Source: Dactylonectria macrodidyma
Taxonomy: Eukaryota; Ascomycota; Sordariomycetes; Hypocreales; Nectriaceae
Length of the DNA stretch: 64,000 bases
NCBI GenBank assembly: GCA_020744425.1
Contig: JAGMUV010000008.1
Location: 1,798,001 to 1,862,000 of the forward strand
Direction: 5' to 3'
The position numbers and the translations under genes are program-made. Positions 21,117-30,914 of this stretch are shown one piece after another (within the stretch, counting starts at the first letter, position 1; the number at the start of each line of letters is the position of its first letter). The notes under the pieces were generated by a model, which ran no database searches, had not been told where the DNA came from, and worked only from the letters and a program-made list of their open reading frames with translations.

Positions 21117-22892
21117 TTACTCCTTGGCATCAACCCTGTTGAGAATTGCAACGCCTTCCACATGCCCGGTCTGCGGGAAAAAGTCGAATCCAACCAGGCT
21201 CTCGATCTCGTACCGCTGACCCTCGCCCTCACCGCGCACCAAGACGCCCACGTCGCGGGCCTGCGTGTGCACGTTGCAGCTGACGTAGAGAACGCGGCGA
21301 GGCCCGAAGCGGCGCAATTGTGAAAGGAAAGACTCGTCGCAGCCCTTGCGCGGGGGGTCGAGAACGACGACGGTCTCGTCGGCGTTGTAGGAGACGCTCT
21401 TGAAAAGCTCGCCAGCGTCGGCGGCGATGAACTTGCAGCGGTCCTCGCCCATGCCATTGAGGGCGGCGTTGCGGTCGGCCGAAGCGATGGAATCCGCGGC
21501 GATGTCGATGCCGATGGAGTGCTGGAACAGCGAGGACAAGGTGATTGTAAAAAGGCCGGAGCCCGAGTAGGCGTCGATGAGGTACTTAATGTTGCCCGAC
21601 GGTGGGAGGATGCGCTCGCGGATGTAGCCTGTGAATTTGGGGAGGATGGAGTTGTTGTTCTGGAAGAAGGAGCCGGCTGGGTTGGTGAAGAGGTAGTCGC
21701 CAATGTACTCAGTGGTGATTGCCTTGGAATCGGTGATGCAGGTTTTGAGATCGACGGTGTCGTCATTGTCGACGCGGACAGTATAAGGGGGCACTTCGCC
21801 CTGGGGGACCTCGTCGCTGTCCTTTGGTAGCCGTTTGGTGTTTTCGCGGAGGAGGATGGTGGCGCCACGCTGGTATTCACCAAACTTGTTGTGCATGCGT
21901 TCTCGCTCCCGTGCCATGCCGAGGCGCACAGCGTTGGTGCCGATTGGGCAGTCCTCGATATCTAGCACTGTGCGGCGGCCCTTCTTCATGAAGCCGATAT
22001 CTGGACAGGACTGGAAGGGTTTCCTTGGGTTCTTGCCATACTTATTGTGGCGGGGGGTGCCCGGGGGACCGTCGAAGTGCGGCGTCAGCTTGGTGCGGTA
22101 GCCGTACTGCAGAGGGCTCCCGATGGTGTCGTCGATGGCCGGGATGACCTCTGGAGCCAGGTTGGAGAAGTTGCGAAAGGCGCGCTCGACGATGCGCTTC
22201 TTGTGGTTGAGTTGCTCCGGGTACTCGAGCATCTGGAACTGGCAGCCGCCGCACGACGAGAAGTACTTGCACTGGACGCGGGCATCGTCACGCAGCGGTG
22301 AGGGCTTTATGATGGAGAGGAAGTCGGCGAATGACTGGTGCTCGCTCGGTGCGTGGCGGTAGACTCTGACGCGGGCGATGTCGCCCGGCACGGTGAAGGG
22401 CACGACGTAGACTTGGCCGTCTCCAGGCCGCATACCAAGGCCATCGCCAGTGGACGAGAGCTCTAGAACCTCGACCTCGATCTCGCTGCCTTGCTCGAGG
22501 AGCTCCTGTTCGGCATTTGCCTTCGCACTTGCCTCCGCACTTGCCTCCGCGTCGGGCTGGGATTTGCGCGATGCCAACAGCGCATCAACGTCACGCTTGA
22601 GAACTTCCTCAATCGAACCCTCGGTGATGTTCTTCTCCCGCTTAGTCTTCTTCTGCTTCCACGCGCGGTTGTTGCCGGTATTTTGCCTCTTGGCGGGTCT
22701 CTTTTTCTGGGTGTCCCCGTTTCCGTTTCCATTTTCATTGCCATTGGCGATGCCGCTCATCATGTTGCCTAGGGGGTGGCCGTTGAGCGGCTTGGGCGCA
22801 TCAGCCAGCGCAGAGGCCATGACGGCAAAGGTGCGGAGGTTCTGGGGACGGGCTCTAAGTGGGAAGGAATGGAGGACCCTCAGCGCTCTCAT
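21117..22892 (-). CDS. trm2: tRNA (uracil-5-)-methyltransferase Trm2 (RumA/TrmA family)
   Basis: Single-exon gene of 591 residues. It makes 5-methyluridine at position 54 of tRNA from S-adenosylmethionine. Visible parts in order: an Arg-rich N-terminus (first about 24 residues), a low-complexity segment (GNENGNGNGD and Glu/Ala/Ser repeats around residues 115-130), a TRAM-like beta domain (VEVLELSSTGDGLGM), an iron-sulfur-type cluster CKYFSSCGGC, the methyltransferase block LIDAYSGSGLFTITLS, the motif VVLDPPRKGCDES, the nucleophile Cys in YVSCNVHTQARD and the general-base Glu in GHVEGVAIL. The first Met opens an amphipathic Arg-rich presequence, and a second in-frame Met (residue 25, MASALADAPK) could give a shorter nuclear/cytosolic form. 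It shares a divergent promoter with the gamma-glutamyltransferase gene. Confidence 0.94.
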   Translation of the reverse strand: MRALRVLHSFPLRARPQNLRTFAVMASALADAPKPLNGHPLGNMMSGIANGNENGNGNGDTQKKRPAKRQNTGNNRAWKQKKTKREKNITEGSIEEVLKRDVDALLASRKSQPDAEASAEASAKANAEQELLEQGSEIEVEVLELSSTGDGLGMRPGDGQVYVVPFTVPGDIARVRVYRHAPSEHQSFADFLSIIKPSPLRDDARVQCKYFSSCGGCQFQMLEYPEQLNHKKRIVERAFRNFSNLAPEVIPAIDDTIGSPLQYGYRTKLTPHFDGPPGTPRHNKYGKNPRKPFQSCPDIGFMKKGRRTVLDIEDCPIGTNAVRLGMARERERMHNKFGEYQRGATILLRENTKRLPKDSDEVPQGEVPPYTVRVDNDDTVDLKTCITDSKAITTEYIGDYLFTNPAGSFFQNNNSILPKFTGYIRERILPPSGNIKYLIDAYSGSGLFTITLSSLFQHSIGIDIAADSIASADRNAALNGMGEDRCKFIAADAGELFKSVSYNADETVVVLDPPRKGCDESFLSQLRRFGPRRVLYVSCNVHTQARDVGVLVRGEGEGQRYEIESLVGFDFFPQTGHVEGVAILNRVDAKE

Positions 22893-23422
22893 GGACAGAA
22901 TTTTTCTCTTTTTCCTAATGAAAAAAACCAGATTGGTTTCGTGAGAACCTGGTGAGGTGAAGTCGTTTTCAACCTTGGTAGGTGGTGAGAATGGAGGCGA
23001 TGGCCAAAGTGAAAAACTTCCTGGCCAATGATTGGCCCTGCAGGTATCATTGCGAGGGTTCTGATTGGCCCATCCACCCAGTCACCTTAAGTGGGCAGGT
23101 GATGGATTTGGGGACCCTCTTGGTCCTCACGCGGACGATTTGCATATATCGGGGCGGACTGACACCCGCCGGACATCGGCCATGGTCGTCGATCACGTCA
23201 ACGCTTAATCCTGTGCCGCTACCCTTTTAAAATCAGTTCTTCTTAAATAACTGGTTCAGGCCTTGTTCCACACTTTTTAATACTGGAATTTCGCGTCCGA
23301 GTTGCTGTGCGGGGGAATCGGGTTGTCTCTTATCTCTTTCCGCCATCTACACTCATACACTATCTTAGCATCCCCGATAAGTCGGCCACGCCCTTCCGTG
23401 GTTACTGACAAATCGGAGAGTC
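22893..23422. promoter_or_regulatory. Bidirectional promoter trm2/ggt with CCAAT boxes
   Basis: The 530-base divergent region contains a near-perfect palindrome GGCCAATGATTGGCC at 23023-23037, formed by two opposed CCAAT boxes, and a further inverted CCAAT (GATTGGCC) at 23063-23070. Another ATTGG occurs at about 22931-22935. CCAAT is the binding core of the fungal HAP/CBF complex (established knowledge); its use here is inferred. Confidence 0.55.
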
Positions 23423-25674
23423 ATGAGTGAGTCCACGAAGACGACTAGTTTTCGTACTGTGCGTCTCGGTGACGGAGTTGCTAACAGTTTCCAGAGTCTT
23501 CTCTCATTACCCGCACACTGCAGCTCTTGCTCGCAACCACTGCCCATCATGGCTTATCTTCTGCGGCGAGGTGGAATAAGCTCAACCAGAATAGGGTGGA
23601 TGAGCTCTACCATCGAGGCGCTGTAGCAAGTGAGGCTCAAGAATGCAGCAATATCGGTAAATCGATACTTGAAATGGGAGTAAGACCTCTCTAGCTAAAT
23701 CACTACTGAGGTGCTCGGATTTTGAACTGACTTGTCTAGGGTAACGCCGTTGACGCCGTAGTCGCAACCACCTTCTGCGTCGGCGTTGTCGCACCGTATC
23801 ACTCTGGCATTGGCGGCGGCGGTTTCATGCTCGTCCGCACCCCAAATGGCACCTACGAGGCCATCGACTTTCGGGAATCAGTCCCAAGCCAAACTGATCC
23901 CAGCTACTACAACGGTCGGCCCGGAGGCACCGTCTATGGCGGACCGGCTGTCGCAGTCCCGGGCGAGGTTCGTGGTTTGCACTACGCCCACCGGAAATAT
24001 GGGGTATGGGAACCTTTCTCTACTTGATGCAGATTATGAACTAGGCTGACTGAAACTTGTACAGAGACTCGACTGGGCATTAGTGATGGAGGGTGCCATT
24101 CGAGTAGCCAAAGATGGTTTCATTCGTAAGCCTAGCCGTGTCCCCCGTTACTAACCGGACCCTTAGCTAACAAATGGCAGTCAACTCTGATTTCATGGGA
24201 TATATCGACAGGACTCTCAAAGGAAAGGATAGCAACTTCCTTACCGAGGACTCGTCATGGGCCAAGGACTTTGCTCACAAAGGTTCGTCTCGGTGCTTCT
24301 TTCGATAATAACAGAGCTGACCATATAATAGGAGAGTTGAAGCCAGTCGGAAGCACCATCACTAGAAAGCGATACGCGAAGTGAGTATCTGCTCATCCAT
24401 TTCCTGTGAGCATGCTAACGTTTTTCAAAGGACATTGGCTACGATCGCCAAGGAAGGCCCTGATGCTTTCTACAACGGGAGTCTGTGTAAGCCCCCTCTT
24501 CCCCTGGAACACATGCCTCGAGGCTCCTTGCGACTAACACGTCACAGCTCACGAGATGGTAAAGACACTTCAGAAGCAGGGTTCCGTCATTCAGAACAGC
24601 GACTTCTCGCACTACAAGGTCGAGACGCGCGAGGTCCTCAACGACACCATCCGCAACTTCAGGCTTTTCACCTTTGGCGCGCCCTCAAGCGGCGCCGTGG
24701 CACTGCAGATCCTCAAGGTGGCCAACCAGTTGACCGATAGGGACACCCCCGCCACCGACGAATGGCACTACTTCACCGAGGCCATGCGCTTCGGCTACGC
24801 GTCGCGCGGCAAGCTGGGCGACCCAGACTACAACTCCAACATCACGGCTTTCGAGACGGCCATGTTGAACGATACCACGACTGAGAACATCGTCGATCGT
24901 ATCGAGCGCAAGCGCACGCTCCCCGTTGAAGACTACAGCCCGGATGGCGTCTATGCCGTCGAGAGCCACGGCACCTCGCACATCTCGACTGCCGACAGCG
25001 ATGGATACGCTGTGTCACTGACGACGACGGTCAACCTGCTCTTTGGGTCGCAAATCATGTGTGGCAAGACTGGCGTTGTTTTGTAAGTTGCTTTCCTCCT
25101 CTCCTTGGCCCAAACCGTGACACACAGACACAGACACAGACACAGACACATATATGTATATCTAGCTACATGCCGCTAACCTGTACCGCTCTTTAGTAAC
25201 AACGAGATGGATGACTTCTCGCTGCCCGGCGTCAAGAACGAGTTCGGCTTCGAGCCGTCGCCGTACAACTACATCATCCCACGGAAGCGGCCCATGTCGT
25301 CCATCGCGACCTTCATCGTCGAGAACGAAGACGGCACCTTCCATGCCGCCGTGGGCGCCGCCGGCGGCTCCCGCATCATCTCGGCCACGGCATCCGTCCT
25401 CAACCGTATGATGACCCTCCGCCGTGGAGAGCGCATGGGCATCGAGGAGGCCGTCGCCGCCCCGCGCCTCCACAACCAGCTCATGCCCAACAAGCTCCTC
25501 GTCGAGACGAGCTTCAACGGGGGGATTGCCGCCGAACTCCGCAACAGAGGGCACAACGTCGAGTATATGCCGCCGGGGCTGAGCATCGTCGAGGGCGTCA
25601 TGCAACACAAGTCGGGCACCTTCGAGGTGGGCTCTGATCCGCGACAGAGGAACCACGGTGGAGCGTTGGCGTAG
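23423..25674 (+). CDS. ggt1: Gamma-glutamyltransferase (gamma-glutamyltranspeptidase), nine exons
   Basis: Exons are 23423-23426, 23495-23679, 23740-24003, 24065-24125, 24181-24282, 24332-24380, 24431-24486, 24548-25082 and 25197-25674, for 577 residues. The first coding exon is only ATGA; its intron has GTGAGT, a CTAAC branch site and a CCAG acceptor, and joining gives the hydrophobic secretion signal MKSSLITRTLQLLLATTAHH. No in-frame ATG exists in exon 2 before residue 60, which supports the tiny first exon. The nucleophile Thr383 lies in HGTSHIS, where the precursor self-cleaves into large and small subunits. Other family blocks are NAVDAVVATTFCVGVV, SGIGGGGFML and NNEMDDFS. The enzyme splits gamma-glutamyl bonds of glutathione outside the cytosol or in the vacuole. 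The last intron carries a CACAGA microsatellite. It converges on alg11 (213 bases between stops). Confidence 0.92.
25119..25150. repeat. ACACAG microsatellite in the last ggt intron
   Basis: About five copies of ACACAG lie in tandem and are followed by a TATATGTATAT stretch. The repeat is contained in the 114-bp intron 25083-25196, which is about twice as long as the other introns of the gene. Confidence 0.8.
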
Positions 25675-25887
25675 AAGATTTATAGAGGCACATGCATTTG
25701 GGTAGACTTTATTTTGAAGAGAAATTGTCGTGAACCTTTCTCTATTCACATTATCCGAGTGAGTTCTCGGATTGCTGCCAACGACGCGGGTCGCTTTTGT
25801 CAACTACAACTACTCTAAGAAGCCCTCCTCTGTTAAAGGGGGGAAATTGGGTATCCTTTGTCTATCATGCAACCAAGCGCCAGACAT

Positions 25888-27718
25888 CTATGCCACGAGA
25901 GTGATTAAGCGCGCCAACTGAACCGTCCACTTTTTGGCAAACTCCTCTTCCGTGAATCTCTTGGCCGACTCACGCGCTCGCTTGCGAACCGCAAGGGGGT
26001 TGGGAAGCGACAGGGCCTTTTCATAACTGTCTGCAAAGTCCTCTGGTGTGATGGCATGGAATCCTGTCGGAGAATTAGAATATGTGCTCTTTGTGCGACA
26101 CTGCATGTAAGACATACCTGTTGGTTCGCCATCCACTGGGACAACAATGTCTAGCTTGGGGCCGCCGCTATTGTGAACAACCGAGATGAGACCGGCGGCT
26201 TCGTACTCGACGACACCAATACCAAAGTGCTCGTTCCACATGGCGTTGACGCCCACCGACGCCTTTCTCAGCCACTCGAGAATCTCGGGCCACGACGCAT
26301 CCAGGCGGAACTCGACCTTGTCCTTTATGCCGAGCTCGATGGCGAGAACGCGGAGTTGATACACCCGCTTCTTGTCATGATCATCTCGCACGCTTCCGAT
26401 GAGGACTAGGCGTGCTTTCTTCGAGGCCTCGCTCTTGGAGTTGACAAACTTGGCAAAGGACTGGAGGATGAGCTGGTGATTCTTCTCAGGTCGGAACTGC
26501 GCGATGCAGACGATGACATTTTCTCGTCGTTTCTCACTCTCTTCGGAAACCTCGACCTCTTGTTCCATTTCCTGGACGGCCACGGGAGGATAAACCACAA
26601 CAATCGGGTCTGTCTTGTTCTTGTCACCACGGCCGGAAGCCCACAGGCTCGTCACATGCGCCTGGGTCCAAGATGAGTTTGTCATGACGATGTCAACAGA
26701 GGATCCAACCCATGAATACAGCCGCGCGAAGAGTTGCCAGTAGATTTTCTTGGCTGTTCCCCTCGCCCCGACTCCCTTGCCGGCGTTCACACCGAGGGAG
26801 CCGACAGTTGACGTGGGGTCGAGCGACTCGAGCATGTCAGTGGAAATGGTAGGGTAGTGCACATAAGCACCAGTCGAGACTTTGGGGAACAAGAACTTGC
26901 ATAGCCCAAGAGCGAAGGCATAACCCATCGTGTCGACAAAGATATCAGGGACCACGAGGGAGAAGGCATCCCAGGCTAGAATGACAGAGCCAATGGACTG
27001 GCCGATTAGAGTAAACCGAGGCCAAGTCGAAGCAAGTACCCAATTTCTCTTGGACAGGTACAAGAACGTGATGGTTGGGGCGTGGAGTTCAATGTTGAAG
27101 CGATGCTGGAACATGGTGAGCATGTCTCATTCGGAGTGATTGAGATGTTGGGACCAGCGTTGTGCACTGTCTCACTTACTTTGACGCGGGCTAGAATTTC
27201 ATCCTTGGTCACATCATGATCACCGGTGTAGACGACACACTTGGCATGAGGCCATCGATCTTGCGTCGCGCGGATAGCCGCCCAGAGGACTCGTTCTCCG
27301 CCGCCTCCGGCATTACTTGGCCAGTGTCAACGAAGTTTCATAACATCGCAGTGGGGGGTAGATAGATATCGACATACCAGAATGGGTGAAAGAAACCGAC
27401 AATGCCACTCCAGTGTTTCTGAGTTTCCAGCGTGCCCTTCAGCTTTTCGTCGACTTCAAACACTAGCTTGGGGGTTGAGGTGTCCACAGGGTTCGATTCG
27501 CGAGCCTTCTTGTCCTCTTCGATCATGAGGGCCAGGAGGTGGGACCGGCGACCTTCAGTCTTCTTCCGCAGTGACCAGCCGAGAATGCCACCGACCAGCT
27601 TGTAGAGTAGAGGAGAGGCGAGGAAAAGTAGCAGAGGCGTTAGGGCAAGTAGAGGCACCATCGTGGAGCGCGAGGCCTGCGGGACGCCCGAAGGCTCGGC
27701 ATAGGAGTCGTCGGACAT
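25888..27718 (-). CDS. alg11: GDP-Man:Man3GlcNAc2-PP-dolichol alpha-1,2-mannosyltransferase Alg11
   Basis: Minus-strand exons 27718-27378, 27315-27180, 27105-26118 and 26063-25888 encode 546 residues, close to yeast Alg11 (548). The enzyme adds the fourth and fifth mannoses to the lipid-linked oligosaccharide on the cytosolic face of the ER. Residues 20-50 form the N-terminal membrane anchor ([20 protein letters not shown]). Splicing restores the donor-site motif [20 protein letters not shown]. The GT4-type C-terminal half has [15 protein letters not shown] and the EX7E motif [11 protein letters not shown]. The third intron (26117-26064) is 54 bp, a multiple of three without a stop, so retention would insert 18 residues between GEPTG and FHAI; the conserved family sequence runs GEPTGFHA, so splicing is expected. 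The first intron uses a CCAAG acceptor. Confidence 0.94.
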
Positions 27719-28305
27719 GAGGGATCGTAGTTGAAGATCAAGAGCGGGCGGGTCGGAAAGATCGGATCGTCGAGGACGCAGAGACTCGCCGCGGAGGCGC
27801 CGACTAGGAAGATTCGGTGGCAGTCGGCACCATCGAAAGCTGGAGCTTGATTCGGGGTGTTGGGAGTTGGAAGCAAGCAGAAGCAGCAAATGTTTGTGCA
27901 GACGAGAGAGCCTGGTGGTGGTTACGAGATGGGGTGACGTCGCGCTGGCAGCTTTCGCAAGCAAGCTGTCCACAAACGGCTGCAGGAACGTCGGCACCTG
28001 AGGCGGTCAGCTTACAGGGGATTGGGGGATTCGTGCCCCGCTGTGAGGCTCTAAAGCTCGGCGCTGTGGTCCCTTCCAGCGGTGCGGTGCTGCAGGACCG
28101 CTGTAGGCTGCTGCGGCGGTCACTCGTTGGAGCCACGCGGGATGTGCCACAGGTGACAGTGCTTGGTCACACCGCCCCACTTTGCCGCAACTCAAGAACG
28201 ATAGGGCTCATCACCAAACCTCATCTCATCCACTACATCCACCCGCCCAACTTCTACTGCTCTGTCACTTGATACTACCCGTCACCACGCGGGAATGGCT
28301 GAGAA
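27719..28305. other. Divergent promoter region alg11/cox18
   Basis: The 587 bases between the two starts should contain both promoters. The alg11 frame stays open upstream to 27997 but has no in-frame ATG there except the one at 27718, so this is treated as leader. The cox18 side has CATC-rich leader sequence. No TATA box was recognised. Confidence 0.55.
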
Positions 28306-29364
28306 ATGTCATTATTCCGACAAACAACCCAGACCCTGACGCCCCATGCCCGGCTCTCATTGACCTCCATCGGGCCCCGAGCAGCCCGCCCTCCTGGCGC
28401 AAGCTTCGCGGGGCCATCAAAATCATGCGTTACAAGTCGACGAGGCCTTCACATTGGCGCCTTGGCTGGCGAGGCTATACAGTCAACGGCCTCTGCACTT
28501 AGTTGGGTCCATGCCAGCGGTGTTCCGTGGTACCTCACCATCCCCTTGCTGGCTGTCGGCGTCAACATTACCTTCAGGTTTCCCCTCCAGCTCTATGTAG
28601 CCAAGCTGCGGGAGAGGAGAGCCGAAACGGATCCTCTGATAGTGGCGTGGGCCCGAAGGCATTCTGGCATGATTCCCAAGGAGCAAAAAGATGTTCCCGA
28701 ACGCGTTGTAAGGTTGCGGGTGGCAGGCGCTATTGAGAGGTCACGGCGCAGAATCTATAAGAACTGGGGTGTCCAGCGGTGGAAGTCCATGGCTCCGCTC
28801 CTCAGCATCTTCCCTTTCATCACCATATCCGAAGCCCTCAGACAGAAATGCGGCGCCCCCCTAGGCTGGATCAGCCAATCTGTCGGCCTGGGAAGCCAGC
28901 AGTCCGCCGGCTCCAGCCTCGGATCGGCCAGCAGCATGTTTGATCCGTCCTTGATCGATGGAGGCTATCTCTGGTTCATGGACCTGACCAGCGCGGACCC
29001 ATTCTATGGACTCCCCATCATCTGTTCGGGCATTCTCGTCTGGAACACCTGGGCCAAGATGTCTAAGGACCACATCGCAGCGCTCCTTTCACTGGACTCC
29101 AACAAGAGCCAAGTCGTGACGTTGACGAGGTTGCAAAAGCTACTCGGTAGGGTCATGCTCCTGGTGCCTATCCTCCCTCTCCTCTTTGCAGACCTTCCCA
29201 GCGCCATTTTTCTCTACTGGGCGTCTTCGTTTGGCCTCTCAAGCATCAATGAGGCCATTCTCAACCGAATGGTCACTAAAAAGAGCTCCAAGTTCACGGA
29301 AACGCGGAGGAGACGACACTCTCTGCCATTTCTAGGAAATCCGATCAAGGCAGCTGAAAAGTAA
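28306..29364 (+). CDS. cox18: Mitochondrial inner-membrane insertase Cox18/Oxa2 (YidC/Oxa1 family)
   Basis: Single-exon gene of 352 residues. The first 50 residues are rich in Arg, Ser and Thr with no acidic residue (MSLFRQTTQTLTPHARLSL...), a mitochondrial presequence. The mature part has the YidC/Oxa1 layout: a first hydrophobic segment WYLTIPLLAVGVNITFRFPLQ, a basic loop, a second hydrophobic block (MAPLLSIFPFITISEALR), and then further membrane segments (LPIICSGILVWNTW, RVMLLVPILPLLFADLP, AIFLYWASSFGLSSINEAILN). FPLQLY is the family signature after the first segment. Cox18/Oxa2 exports the C-terminal tail of Cox2 during cytochrome oxidase assembly. The choice of Cox18 over Oxa1 rests on the compact length and absence of a long C-terminal ribosome-binding tail. 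It converges on pep12 with 151 bases between stops. Confidence 0.85.
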   Translation: MSLFRQTTQTLTPHARLSLTSIGPRAARPPGASFAGPSKSCVTSRRGLHIGALAGEAIQSTASALSWVHASGVPWYLTIPLLAVGVNITFRFPLQLYVAKLRERRAETDPLIVAWARRHSGMIPKEQKDVPERVVRLRVAGAIERSRRRIYKNWGVQRWKSMAPLLSIFPFITISEALRQKCGAPLGWISQSVGLGSQQSAGSSLGSASSMFDPSLIDGGYLWFMDLTSADPFYGLPIICSGILVWNTWAKMSKDHIAALLSLDSNKSQVVTLTRLQKLLGRVMLLVPILPLLFADLPSAIFLYWASSFGLSSINEAILNRMVTKKSSKFTETRRRRHSLPFLGNPIKAAEK

Positions 29365-29515
29365 AGCCAGAATTCAACTATGAAGGCGTCGTTGATTAAA
29401 AGCCTCTCCGTGTATGTACAAAAGTGTACTCTTCAAGCTCTGTATCCCTAGAAAACTCCTATAGACGCCGCATGAACATTAAGTGAGCCTGCCCCATAAG
29501 CACAAACGCTCCACC

Positions 29516-30365
29516 CTAGTCGAGAACAATCGCAAGAATAACAATGGTCAGGATGACCGCTAGGATCAGCAAGAGACAGCAGCTCTTGTTACGAGCGGCT
29601 TTCTGATATCGCGCGGCCTGGCGGTTTTCGACATCTGCTTGCCTCGTGTCGTCGCGGATGTTGTGAACGTTGTCTGCGATTGAGTCGAGTGACTCGCCTT
29701 GCTCGTTGACGATCTGCGCCACTTGTCTGAACAGCACGTTCAGGTCGCCGACACCCTGCTCGATGTTGCGAATCTCCTCCTCGCGCTCGATGATGAGGGC
29801 TTCCTGGAAGTCGACCTCGCCCTGCACAGCGAGCTGCGACAGTTCCTGTTGCTGCTGCAACTGCTCCAAGGGTGCTCCTTGGTGTGCTTCGCCTTGTCCG
29901 TCGGCGTCTTGGGCAGCGCGGGCGGCCGTGACGGAAGCGCGCTCCTTCTCGAGGGCTCGTCGCTGCAGGCTCTGGAATTCTTGGAGGGCATTTTGGAAGT
30001 CGCTCGAGACTTTGGTCTGCTCGTACTTTTGCTGCTTCTAGACGGGGAATTAGTATGCGATTTGAAACCCGGGCAATTGCTAGACATACCGTAAGGTCGT
30101 CCCATGTTTGAAGCTTCTTTACTCCCTCGCCAATCTCCCTGCACGCCTCGCGGGTTTTGTCCATGCTGTTGTGCACCCGCTCGCGCAGGCGGGGGGTGTC
30201 CTTCTTGGTGCCCAGCACGTTGACATCGTTGGCGAGCTTGCGGTTGCTGCTCAGCAGAGCCTGTAGCTTGCTTTTGAGGTCGTACTGCAATTCTTGGAAG
30301 CCTGGGTCGTCGCTGTATCCCCCGCGGCGCCCAGACTCGAGGCTGGAGAGCTGATCAAACGACAT
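29516..30365 (-). CDS. pep12: Endosomal/vacuolar Qa-SNARE (Pep12/syntaxin family)
   Basis: Minus-strand exons 30365-30090 and 30037-29516 (52-bp intron, TACTAAT branch site) encode 265 residues. The N-terminal half is an Habc-type helical bundle (FQELQYDLKSKLQALLSS, then helices up to QTWDDLT), and the middle is Gln/Glu-rich (QLQQQQELSQLA). The SNARE motif runs from about residue 173 (ALIIEREEEIRNIEQGVGDL) through LFRQVAQIVNEQGESLD, which holds the zero-layer Gln, to ARYQKAARNKSCC. A single C-terminal membrane anchor of about 20 hydrophobic residues follows (LLLILAVILTIVILAIVLD), so it is tail-anchored. Pep12-type syntaxins act in Golgi-to-endosome/vacuole fusion. Vam3-like identity cannot be excluded. 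Two Cys before the anchor may be palmitoylated (inference). Confidence 0.9.
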
Positions 30366-30914
30366 GGCGGCGACGGAACGAAACGGCTGTAAGCGGTCGG
30401 AAGTGAAGGATTCGCAAAAGGAGTGAGTGGGAAGCCAAATTTGACTGCGCGATGCGATGCAAGTGATGCCTTGACGATGACGAAGCCAGCGATGATTGAC
30501 TTGGATTGTAGTTGGTCAAGTCACCTGTTGCCTTGCCGAAGGTGGCTGAGGTTATCAAGCCGGCGTTCCTGCGACATACGTAATTGGCCCCGTTGTTTAC
30601 AAGCCAATCACAGCGCAGTGGGACCTGGCTCCCCTGCACAATGGTGCTGAGATAGAGAGGTTGAAGCCAATCACCTCCCTTTCGCAACCTTACATAAGGT
30701 AGCACAGAAGTGGAGAGAGTTTGGATGCTAGAGTGGCTAGAAGCGTATCTACACGTGATGATAGTAGCAGCCTAGTCCGTCTCAGCTTGGCGCGTCTCAA
30801 CCACGGTTGCTGGCTGGAGATTTTTATTTACATAGGCCCTTTGTACTTGCTGGCCCTCCTCCTCCTCCCAGCATTACCCATCCTCCTCCTTCGACACGAC
30901 GATGCGCTGTGGAG
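30366..30914. promoter_or_regulatory. Bidirectional promoter pep12/ndc1 with paired CCAAT boxes
   Basis: The 549-base divergent region carries two copies of AGCCAATCA (about 30602-30610 and 30665-30673) in the same orientation, 63 bases apart, plus an inverted AATTGG at 30582-30587. These match the CCAAT box recognised by the HAP/CBF complex in fungi. The regulatory role is inferred from position and match only. Confidence 0.5.

Noticed and set aside
27719..27997. N-terminal extension of alg11
   Set aside because: The frame is open upstream, but the upstream extension begins with GTG and has no ATG; the membrane anchor and family length fit the start at 27718.
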